DNA from: an uncultured Muribaculaceae bacterium
GTDB lineage: Bacteria; Bacteroidota; Bacteroidia; Bacteroidales; Muribaculaceae
Assembly (NCBI GenBank): GCA_910587075.1
Contig: CAJUKE010000033.1
Coordinates: 1 to 17,584 of the forward strand
Direction: 5' to 3'
Length of the DNA stretch: 17,584 nucleotides
Positions 1 through 6,774 of this stretch are shown here, in pieces. The translations under genes were made by a program, and so were the position numbers. The notes under the pieces are model-generated. The model ran no database searches. It was not told where the DNA came from and saw only the letters and a program-made list of their open reading frames with translations. Every line of letters begins with the position of its first letter. Within the stretch, counting starts at the first letter, position 1.

Positions 1-294
1 GGTGTAATATTCCTCAACGGGGCGGGGGCGGCGGGGAGGCTCGGCGGGAGCCTCGGGAGCCTTGCGGGGGGCGTCGCCGGAGCGGTCACCCTCGTAGAAC
101 GGGGGCCTCGGGGCCTTCGGGGGTTCCGGGGTGGCGGAAGCCGGGGTCGGGGTCTGCGGAGCCTTGGGTGTTTCCGGGACCTGGGGAGCGGCGGGGGGCA
201 CCGGCTCGCCCGAGCGCTGGCGCGCCATCTCCGCGGCGCGGCGCAGACGCTCGTTGAGCGTCTGTCCGCCGGGGTTGTTCGTTGATTCAGCCAT
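1..294 (-). CDS. Proline-rich hypothetical protein, N-terminal part, cut by window edge
   Basis: An open frame of 98 codons starts at the ATG at 294-292 and runs off the left edge without a stop. It begins MAESTNNPGGQTLNERLRR, has a short charged, possibly helical stretch (about residues 13-29), and is then dominated by Pro, Ala and Glu up to the edge, with a PPFYEGDRSGD island near residues 64-74. There is no signal peptide or membrane segment in the visible part, so the start of the protein is probably cytoplasmic or a disordered linker. It begins 30 bp after the secA stop on the same strand and is likely cotranscribed with secA. I do not recognise the family. Low-complexity N-termini of this kind often precede a folded C-terminal domain, which would lie outside the window. 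Confidence 0.7.
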   Translation of the reverse strand, partial: MAESTNNPGGQTLNERLRRAAEMARQRSGEPVPPAAPQVPETPKAPQTPTPASATPEPPKAPRPPFYEGDRSGDAPRKAPEAPAEPPRRPRPVEEYYT

Positions 295-324
295 AATAAT
301 AGCTCATTTGGGAGTTAGAGGGTG

Positions 325-3300
325 TCAGGCGTTTTTGCCGTGGCAGTTCTTGAACTTCTTGCCGGAGCCACAGGGGCAGAGGTCGTTGCGACCCACGCGG
401 GGAGCGGCCTTCGCGGGCTGCTGGCGGGCGGGGCCGCGCGAAGCGCCGGCCGAGGCGGCGCGGTTCTCAGCCTCGCCGGGAAGACCCTCCTTCGAAGCGG
501 TGTACTGCGAGTAGTCGTTGGGGCGCTCGGGCATCGCGCGGCGCACCTCGGGCTGGGGCTTCGGGGCGGGAGCGGGAGCCGCGGGCTTTTCGGCGGGCTG
601 CTCCTCGGAGGCCTCAGCGGCGGCTTTCTGCTCCGATTCGAGGGTGGCGTCGGAGGCGCGGGGTGCCTCCTGCACGAATATGTGGCCGCGCATCAGGGCG
701 GCGAGGGTCTTGGAGTTCAGCGCGTTGAGCATGCGCTCGAAGAGGTGGAACGACTCTACCTTGTAGATTACCAGCGGGTCCTTCTGCTCGTAGGAGGCGT
801 TCTGCACGCTCTGGCGCAGGTCGTCGAGTTCGCGGAGGTGTTCCTTCCAGAGCTCGTCGATGGTCACCAGGAGCACGGCCTTATGCCATTCCTTGACGAT
901 CGAGCGACACTGCGTGTTGTATGCCTCGTTGATGTCGGCGCGGAGGTTGAAGATGCGCTTGCCGTCGGTCACGGGCACCATGATCAGGCCGGTGGCGCCG
1001 CGGTTCTCGACCCACTCTTTGATTACGGGCATGGCAACCTCGGTGATGCGCTGCGAGCGGCGGTCGAGGGTCTCGTTGGCCGCGGCATACAGCTTCTCGA
1101 CCTTCTCCTCCATGCTCATCGAGGCGAACTGCTCGGCGGTGAAGGGGGCTTCGAGGGTCATGGAGCGCATCAGTTCGAGCTGCAGCTCCTCGAAGTCGGT
1201 CGGCTGGTCGTACTGCTGCACGAGGTTCTCGATGAGGTCGTACATCATATTGGCGATGTCGATACCGACTCGTTCGCCGAGCAGCGCGTGGTGGCGGCGG
1301 TTATATATATATGTGCGCTGCTTGTTCATCACGTCGTCGTATTCGAGCAGGCGCTTGCGGATGCCGAAGTTATTCTCCTCGACTCGCTTCTGGGCGTTCT
1401 CGATGGCGCGGGTCACCATCTTGCTCTCGATCATCTCACCTTCCTTGAGGCCGAGGGTGTCGAGCATCTTCATCACGCGGTCCGTCGCGAAGAGGCGCAT
1501 CAGCTGGTCCTCGAACGAAACGTAGAACACCGACGAGCCCGGATCCCCCTGACGGCCCGAACGGCCTCGGAGCTGGCGGTCGACGCGGCGGCTCTCATGG
1601 CGCTCGGTGCCGATGATGGCCAGACCCCCAGCCTCCTTGACCTCGGGGGTGAGCTTGATGTCGGTACCGCGGCCGGCCATGTTGGTGGCGATGGTCACGG
1701 TGCCGGGACGGCCGGCGAGGGCCACAACCTGCGCCTCCTTCTGGTGGAGCTTGGCGTTGAGCACCTGGGCGTCGATATGGCGCATCTGGAGCATGCGGTA
1801 GAGGAGCTCGGAGATTTCGACCGAGGTGGTGCCGACGAGCACGGGGCGGCCGGCGTCGCGCAGGCGCACGATTTCGTCGATCACGGCGGCGTACTTCTCC
1901 TTCTTGGTCTTGTAAACGCGGTCGTCCATATCCTTGCGCGCCACGGGGCGGTTGGTGGGGATGGTCACCACGTCGAGCTTGTAGATGTCCCAGAGCTCGC
2001 CCGCCTCGGTTTCAGCGGTACCGGTCATGCCGGAGAGCTTGTGGTACATACGGAAGTAGTTCTGCAGGGTGATGGTCGCGAAGGTCTGGGTGGCGGCTTC
2101 GACCTTCACGCCCTCCTTGGCCTCGATGGCCTGGTGGAGGCCGTCGGAGTAGCGGCGACCCTCCATGATACGGCCGGTCTGCTCGTCGACGATTTTGATT
2201 TTGTTGTCGTCGATCACATATTCGTTATCCTTCTCGAAGAGGGCGTAAGCCTTCAGGAGCTGGTTCACGGTGTGCACGCGCTCGGCCTTGACGGCGTAGT
2301 CGGCCATCGCGGCGTCCTTCTTCTCCTGGCGCTCGGCGAGGTCGGCCACGTTCTCCAGCTCGGAGAGCTTGGCGGCGATGTCGGGGAGCACGAAGAACTG
2401 GGGGTCCTGGTTGCGGTCGGTGAGCACGTCGAAGCCCTTGTCGGTAAGCTCAACGGAGCGGTTCTTCTCGTCGATCACGAAGTAGAGGGGGTCGGTCACC
2501 TTGGGCATCTCGCGGGAGTTGTCCTGGAGGTAGTACGCCTCGGTTTTGAGCAGGGCGTTCTTCATACCCTCCTCGCTGAGGAACTTGATCAGGGGGCCGT
2601 ACTTGGGGAGTCCCTTGTAGGCGCGGAACAGCAGGAGCTCACCCTCCTTGCGCACATCCTTGTCGTCGGACTTGATTTTCTCCTTGGCCTCGGAGAGAAT
2701 CTGGGTCACGAGGCGGCGCTGGGCCTGGAACACCTTCTCGACGTTCCCCTTGTATTCGTTGAACATCTGGTCGTCACCCTTGGGCACGGGGCCGGAGATG
2801 ATGAGCGGGGTGCGGGCGTCATCGATAAGCACGGAGTCGACCTCGTCGACAATCGCGTAGTAGTGCTTGCGCTGCACCATGTCGGCGGGCGACATTGCCA
2901 TATTGTCGCGGAGGTAGTCGAAGCCGAACTCGTTGTTGGTGCCGAAGGTGATGTCGCACTCGTAAGCCTTGCGGCGGGCGGGGGTGTTGGGGCGGTGCTT
3001 GTCGATGCAGTCGACAGTCGAGCCGTGGAACATATAGAGCGGGCCCATCCACTCGGAGTCGCGCTTGGAGAGGTAGTCGTTGACGGTAACGACGTGCACG
3101 CCGCGCTTCGAGAGCGAGCGGAGGAACACCGGGAGGGTAGCCACGAGGGTCTTACCCTCACCAGTGGCCATCTCGGCGATCTTGCCCTGGGTGAGCACCG
3201 TGCCGCCGATGAGCTGCACGTCGTAGTGCACCATGTCCCAGTGGATTTCGTTGCCTCCTGCGAGCCAGTGGTTCTTCCAGAGGGCCTTGTCACCCTCGAT

Positions 3301-3741
3301 GGTCACGAAGTCGCGCCCCTGGGCGGCGAGCTCGCGGTCCATGTCGGTGGCGGTCACCTCGACGGTTTCGTTGGCGGCGAAGCGGGCCGCGGTTTCGCGC
3401 ATGGTGGCGAACACGATGGGGAGGTGCTTCTCCAGCTCGGTTTCGAGGGTGTCGAGTATGTTTTTCTCGTGGCGGTCGATGTCGTCCCAGAGGGGTTGGC
3501 GCTGGTCGAAGGGGAGGTCCTCGACGCGGCCGCGGATTTCCGCGACGGCGTCCTCGTCGGGCTTGATGGCGGCGGCGATGTCGGCGCGCACCTCGTCGAT
3601 CTTGTGGCGGAGCTCGTCGTTGGTGAGCTCTTTGAGGCCGGGGCCGAGAGCGTTGATTTTATCTACGATGGGTTTGATTTCGCGCAGGTCGCGCTGCGAC
3701 TTGTTGCCGAAAATCTTCCCTAAAAAGGTGGTCAGAGACAT
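325..3741 (-). CDS. secA: Preprotein translocase ATPase SecA
   Basis: SecA is the ATP-driven motor that pushes unfolded preproteins through SecYEG at the inner membrane. The 1138-residue product starts MSLTTFLGKIFGNKSQRDL. It has the DEAD motor with Walker A (MATGEGKT, about 191-198), the GTNNEFGFDYLRDN signature (about 267-280), Walker B DEVDSVLIDDARTP (about 299-312), the GRGTDIKL and RQLRGRSGRQGDPG helicase motifs, and a C-terminal SEC-C zinc site with Cys1122, Cys1124, Cys1133 and His1134, which in other SecA proteins binds SecB or ribosomes. It is longer than E. coli SecA (901 residues); the extra length lies in inserts and a Pro/Ala-rich linker before the zinc tail, usual for Bacteroidetes. 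I chose the ATG at 3741 because homologues begin with this MSLTTFLGK-type start; an in-frame upstream GTG at 3792 would add 17 unconserved residues. Confident call. Confidence 0.98.
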   Translation of the reverse strand: MSLTTFLGKIFGNKSQRDLREIKPIVDKINALGPGLKELTNDELRHKIDEVRADIAAAIKPDEDAVAEIRGRVEDLPFDQRQPLWDDIDRHEKNILDTLETELEKHLPIVFATMRETAARFAANETVEVTATDMDRELAAQGRDFVTIEGDKALWKNHWLAGGNEIHWDMVHYDVQLIGGTVLTQGKIAEMATGEGKTLVATLPVFLRSLSKRGVHVVTVNDYLSKRDSEWMGPLYMFHGSTVDCIDKHRPNTPARRKAYECDITFGTNNEFGFDYLRDNMAMSPADMVQRKHYYAIVDEVDSVLIDDARTPLIISGPVPKGDDQMFNEYKGNVEKVFQAQRRLVTQILSEAKEKIKSDDKDVRKEGELLLFRAYKGLPKYGPLIKFLSEEGMKNALLKTEAYYLQDNSREMPKVTDPLYFVIDEKNRSVELTDKGFDVLTDRNQDPQFFVLPDIAAKLSELENVADLAERQEKKDAAMADYAVKAERVHTVNQLLKAYALFEKDNEYVIDDNKIKIVDEQTGRIMEGRRYSDGLHQAIEAKEGVKVEAATQTFATITLQNYFRMYHKLSGMTGTAETEAGELWDIYKLDVVTIPTNRPVARKDMDDRVYKTKKEKYAAVIDEIVRLRDAGRPVLVGTTSVEISELLYRMLQMRHIDAQVLNAKLHQKEAQVVALAGRPGTVTIATNMAGRGTDIKLTPEVKEAGGLAIIGTERHESRRVDRQLRGRSGRQGDPGSSVFYVSFEDQLMRLFATDRVMKMLDTLGLKEGEMIESKMVTRAIENAQKRVEENNFGIRKRLLEYDDVMNKQRTYIYNRRHHALLGERVGIDIANMMYDLIENLVQQYDQPTDFEELQLELMRSMTLEAPFTAEQFASMSMEEKVEKLYAAANETLDRRSQRITEVAMPVIKEWVENRGATGLIMVPVTDGKRIFNLRADINEAYNTQCRSIVKEWHKAVLLVTIDELWKEHLRELDDLRQSVQNASYEQKDPLVIYKVESFHLFERMLNALNSKTLAALMRGHIFVQEAPRASDATLESEQKAAAEASEEQPAEKPAAPAPAPKPQPEVRRAMPERPNDYSQYTASKEGLPGEAENRAASAGASRGPARQQPAKAAPRVGRNDLCPCGSGKKFKNCHGKNA

Positions 3742-3794
3742 AATTGTGGAATAGTTGAAATTACTTGATTGGCGACGCGGCGCACCGCGCACAT
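3732..3794 (-). other. Possible 20-codon leader ORF overlapping the secA start
   Basis: On the secA strand an ATG at 3794, directly preceded by a run of eight A, opens a 20-codon frame reading MCAVRRVANQVISTIPQLCL. Its TGA (3734-3732) lies just inside secA, overlapping the secA start in another frame. The geometry would allow translational coupling to secA. Nothing beyond position and the A-rich approach supports translation, and short frames arise by chance. Treat it as a candidate leader only. Confidence 0.2.
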
Positions 3795-3808
3795 TTTTTT
3801 TAACTCGC

Positions 3809-3825
3809 CGGGGGATGCTCCCCCG
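3809..3825 (-). other. GC-rich hairpin in the secA leader
   Basis: A perfect 7-bp stem (CGGGGGA / TCCCCCG) with a 3-base loop lies 67 bp upstream of the secA ATG and just before the candidate leader frame. No U-run follows on either strand, so it is not a standard intrinsic terminator. It could be a leader structure affecting secA expression, or a processing barrier between the upstream operon and secA. Confidence 0.35.
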
Positions 3826-3904
3826 CTTGACTGAAAAGAGGCTTAACCGGGATGAAAAACGCCGGAGGCGCCGGAATTGTTCGCGGCGGGGCGGGACCCG
3901 GAAA

Positions 3905-3924
3905 CTGTTTGAATTTTTAAACAG
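3905..3924 (-). terminator. Weak hairpin after the phosphatase-fold gene
   Basis: A CTGTTT / AAACAG stem with an 8-base AT-rich loop begins 5 bp beyond the stop codon of the phosphatase-fold gene. On the minus strand it is followed only by TTTCC, so it would be at best a weak terminator. Read-through into secA is possible. Confidence 0.25.
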
Positions 3925-3929
3925 GCGCC

Positions 3930-5543
3930 TCAGAGCTTCAGCCTGGGGATGGCGGCGGCGTTGGGAGCGCGGATGCGCAGTATTCCGGCCACCGACGGGG
4001 CGAGCGCGCGGGCGTCGACCGGGGTGTCGATTTCCCTCGGGGCGACTCCGGGGGCCAGGATGAAGGCCGGAGCGGTGGGCAGCACCGAGCGCACGGTGGT
4101 CACCGGGCGTTCGGTATCGTTGTCGTCGTCAAGTTCCTGCCATCCGGGGGCGATGGTGACGAACACGTCGCCGGCCACCGGGAGGGCTATGTTGCGGCGC
4201 ATGGCCTCGGCGTTCCCCCCGGCGGTATTGTCGAGGATTTCGTCGATGGTCCACGCCTCGCGGACCCCGCTCATGCGGGTGAGGAAGCGCGCGGCCTCCT
4301 TGCGGAGCGCCTCAAGATCCTTGTCGCGCTCCTTTATGAGTTTGCGGTTGAGGTAAAGCTGGCCGTCGTGGTAGCCGTCGACCCAGTCGCCGTTGCCGTG
4401 GATGGCCATCAGGTACATATTCAGCAGCGACACCGCCTTGCGCGACGAAAATTCGCCGCCGGGCAGGTTCCATCGGTCGTCGTCGCGGCGCTGGCGCCTC
4501 GCGGCGGGGGTTCCGGCCAGGAACACCAGCGTCTTGTCCATGCCCGGGCCCTGGCGCTCGATGGTCGCGAAGAGGGCCGAAAGGTCGCGGTCGAGGCGCA
4601 GGTAGCCGTCCATCAGCTCGGCGCGCGAGTCGGCCTCGCGCCCGTAGTTGTAGGGGTTGAGCGTGTAGCCCAGCGAGAGCATATCGGTGGCCTCGCGGCG
4701 CCCGAGGGTGAGGGTCTTTATGTACTCTTCGGCCAGCGCGGTGATGTCGGCGTTCGCCATCGGCGAGGCCTTGTAAGCCTTGAAGCGGTTGGCGTTGCCG
4801 CGGGGGAAAATCTGGCGGAAGGGGTATAGCTTCTTGTAGGAGGGGAGGTCGGGGAGCTTGTCGGTGGGGACCACCGGGGTCCACGCCAGGGTGTCGAGGC
4901 GGTATTCGAGCGCCGCGCGGTGGTTGATGTTCTGCGGGGGCGCGGGGAGGTCCTTGTAGTGGGTTGTGGTGGCCCACTTCCCGGTATCGTCGGTCACCCA
5001 GAAGGCGCTGTTGCCGGCGTGTCCGGCCATAATCACGGCCTGCTCCGGCTCGGCGGCTATGGCGTAGGCGTAGCCGAGCCCCCCGGTGTCGATGCGGAGC
5101 TCGTCGGCCAGGGTGCTGACGGCGAGATTCTTCGGCGAGAGGGTCTCGGAGGTGTAGTTGCCTATGGTTTCGGCGTCGAAGAGCACCGAACGCGCCCTGC
5201 GGGTCGAGGAGTCGAACACCTTCGAGGCGGGGATGCCGCTCACGTACGGCTCGGCCCCGGTGAACACCACGGCGGCGGAGGCGGCGCCGTCGAGCGGCGC
5301 GCCGTAGTCGAGGGCGTTGATGGTGACCCCCTCGGCCATCAGGCGGCGGAAACCGCCGTCGGTGAAGTGGTCGCGGAGCAGCCGCAGGTAGTCGTCGTTG
5401 AGCCCCTCCACGAGGATTCCGACCACAAGCTGCGGGCGGCGGGGCGCCGTAGCCTGGGCCACGGCGATTTGCGCGACAGAGGCCGCGGCCACGAGAATGG
5501 CCGCTACCGAAGTCGATATTCTTTTCTTCTTAGCGTCGCGCAC
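3930..5543 (-). CDS. Exported alkaline-phosphatase-fold protein, PafA-like, predicted catalytically inactive
   Basis: The 537-residue product matches the length and scaffold of Bacteroidetes PafA-type alkaline phosphatases. Retained landmarks are RPQLVVGILVEGLNDDYL (about 36-53), GGFRRLM, AGHAGNSAFWVTDDTGKW (about 173-190), SPMANADITALAEEYI (about 260-275), YLRLDRDLSALF (about 314-325) and the terminal VDARALAPSVAGILRI. The catalytic positions are changed: the first metal Asp (VVDQ type) is Glu46 in VEGL, the nucleophile Thr region is GAPLDGAASAAVVFTG, the STDxxGH ligands read SLGYTLNPYNYG, the TADHG ligands read LAGTPAA, and the C-terminal ligand His is missing. A Lys/Arg start plus hydrophobic segment (about 5-31) is a signal peptide, so it acts beyond the inner membrane. 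The start is GTG; no suitable ATG precedes the signal peptide. It overlaps the upstream gene by 14 bp. Fold confident; inactivity is inferred from remembered family motifs. Confidence 0.85.
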   Translation of the reverse strand: MRDAKKKRISTSVAAILVAAASVAQIAVAQATAPRRPQLVVGILVEGLNDDYLRLLRDHFTDGGFRRLMAEGVTINALDYGAPLDGAASAAVVFTGAEPYVSGIPASKVFDSSTRRARSVLFDAETIGNYTSETLSPKNLAVSTLADELRIDTGGLGYAYAIAAEPEQAVIMAGHAGNSAFWVTDDTGKWATTTHYKDLPAPPQNINHRAALEYRLDTLAWTPVVPTDKLPDLPSYKKLYPFRQIFPRGNANRFKAYKASPMANADITALAEEYIKTLTLGRREATDMLSLGYTLNPYNYGREADSRAELMDGYLRLDRDLSALFATIERQGPGMDKTLVFLAGTPAARRQRRDDDRWNLPGGEFSSRKAVSLLNMYLMAIHGNGDWVDGYHDGQLYLNRKLIKERDKDLEALRKEAARFLTRMSGVREAWTIDEILDNTAGGNAEAMRRNIALPVAGDVFVTIAPGWQELDDDNDTERPVTTVRSVLPTAPAFILAPGVAPREIDTPVDARALAPSVAGILRIRAPNAAAIPRLKL

Positions 5544-6774
5544 GGTTGATGTAAATATATGTGGCTGACCGCGTTAAATCGGCCAGGGTAAGCCACGGGA
5601 AGGCCGCGTTGAAGGCCTGCCCGAAGAAATGGTGCCCCGCCAGAAGCAGAAGCACAGCCGCGAAGTTACAAAAATGATAGCAATAAACCGCACGTTGGCA
5701 ACATTTTATCCACTCCCCGACCGCGGCGAGGAGGCAGAGCGGGTTAAGCCACAGGAAGAGGTAGTTGGGGGAGGTGGCCTCGTGGCTGCTGACGAATATC
5801 AGGAACGCCAGCACGCACCCCGTAAGGCCGAACAGCCCGAACAGAACGCTGTCGAACCACCGGCTGACCCTGCCGCGGCGTATGTCGCGCCAGCTCAGCG
5901 CCGCGGCCGCGGCGAACACCACCACCGACACCGCCACCGGGGTCAGGGGCCAGGGGGTGGGCGCGGCGCAAACTCCCCCGGGGCGCCCTTCGAGAATCAC
6001 CCACTCGGAACTCACCGCCGGGCGGCGAGTCCCGGCGGAGTCGGCGGGGAGCGTGGCCCCCGCCATCAGCTCGCGGAGATAAACCGGGGCGAAGCCGCGA
6101 CCGCGGGGTGTGACGGGGCGGTCGATACCCGAGCCGAGGGCCAGGTCGATGCCGAACTGGTACCAGGGGTAGGCGCGGTGGTAGCGCGTCATCTCGCGGC
6201 GGAACGTGTCGGGCGAGCCGTCGGCGTAGTCGGCCTCGGAGCGCCCCGTCTCGCCGTAGGCGAAGTCGGCCGGAGCGCTGAACGCGAGGGTATCGCCCAA
6301 GGCTTTCTCAATAATCGCCAGGGGGCGGGTCGCGCAGTTGTCGAGCACATAGTTGTAGCGGTACACGCGGTTCTCGGGCAGGAGGTTCTCCCTCACCAGC
6401 TCGTCGACCCTCGCGGCCTGCTCGGGGGTGAGGTCGAGCACCTGCTCGGTGACCCTCCTACCCTCGCGGGCATACTCGTTGAAGAAGAGCGACACGGGGT
6501 AGGCGGCGCACATATAGTCGGTCTCCCCCTTCACGAAGCGGTACACAAAGTTCGGGGCCTTGAAGTCGAACACCCCCCAGTTGACCGCCAGGTCGTACTC
6601 GCCCGGCACGGTGACGCGCAGGGCGGTGTGCCCTTCGAGCTGGTAGATGTCGGCCCCCGGGTCGGCGGTGAGCAAGCTCACCCTCGCGGCCGCCGAGGCG
6701 GCGAGGGAGGCCGCGGCGCACACCATAGCGCATATCAGGGCGCATATCAGGCGCATATGTTTAATAATCATCAT
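5530..6774 (-). CDS. Lnb N-terminal/DUF4105-family membrane protein
   Basis: The 414-residue product has a signal peptide or anchor (about 1-29). A periplasmic domain follows, with the family landmarks EGHTALRV (His49), a VNWGVFDF segment (about 64-71), and YRYNYVLDNCATRP (Cys147). After it come about five hydrophobic segments (roughly 276-294, 308-328, 337-353, 367-386 and 389-410), with the HEATSPNYLFLWLNPL motif between the second and third. The paired conserved His and Cys suggest a papain/NlpC-like active site, but no reaction is established here. The ATG at 6774 overlaps the MurF-Alr TGA as ATGA, a classic coupled junction; a second possible start is the ATG at 6756, which begins MRLICALIC. 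The C-terminus overlaps the phosphatase-fold gene by 14 bp. Its position beside peptidoglycan and envelope genes suggests a role in the cell envelope; that is inference. Confidence 0.85.
   Translation of the reverse strand: MMIIKHMRLICALICAMVCAAASLAASAAARVSLLTADPGADIYQLEGHTALRVTVPGEYDLAVNWGVFDFKAPNFVYRFVKGETDYMCAAYPVSLFFNEYAREGRRVTEQVLDLTPEQAARVDELVRENLLPENRVYRYNYVLDNCATRPLAIIEKALGDTLAFSAPADFAYGETGRSEADYADGSPDTFRREMTRYHRAYPWYQFGIDLALGSGIDRPVTPRGRGFAPVYLRELMAGATLPADSAGTRRPAVSSEWVILEGRPGGVCAAPTPWPLTPVAVSVVVFAAAAALSWRDIRRGRVSRWFDSVLFGLFGLTGCVLAFLIFVSSHEATSPNYLFLWLNPLCLLAAVGEWIKCCQRAVYCYHFCNFAAVLLLLAGHHFFGQAFNAAFPWLTLADLTRSATYIYINRARR

Noticed and set aside
322..3723. A stop-free frame of over 1100 codons antisense to nearly all of secA
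   Set aside because: The opposite strand encodes an unmistakable SecA. The antisense product is composed of GC-skew residues (Gly, Val, Leu, His, Glu) without domains, as expected when third positions are G/C-rich and stops are rare.
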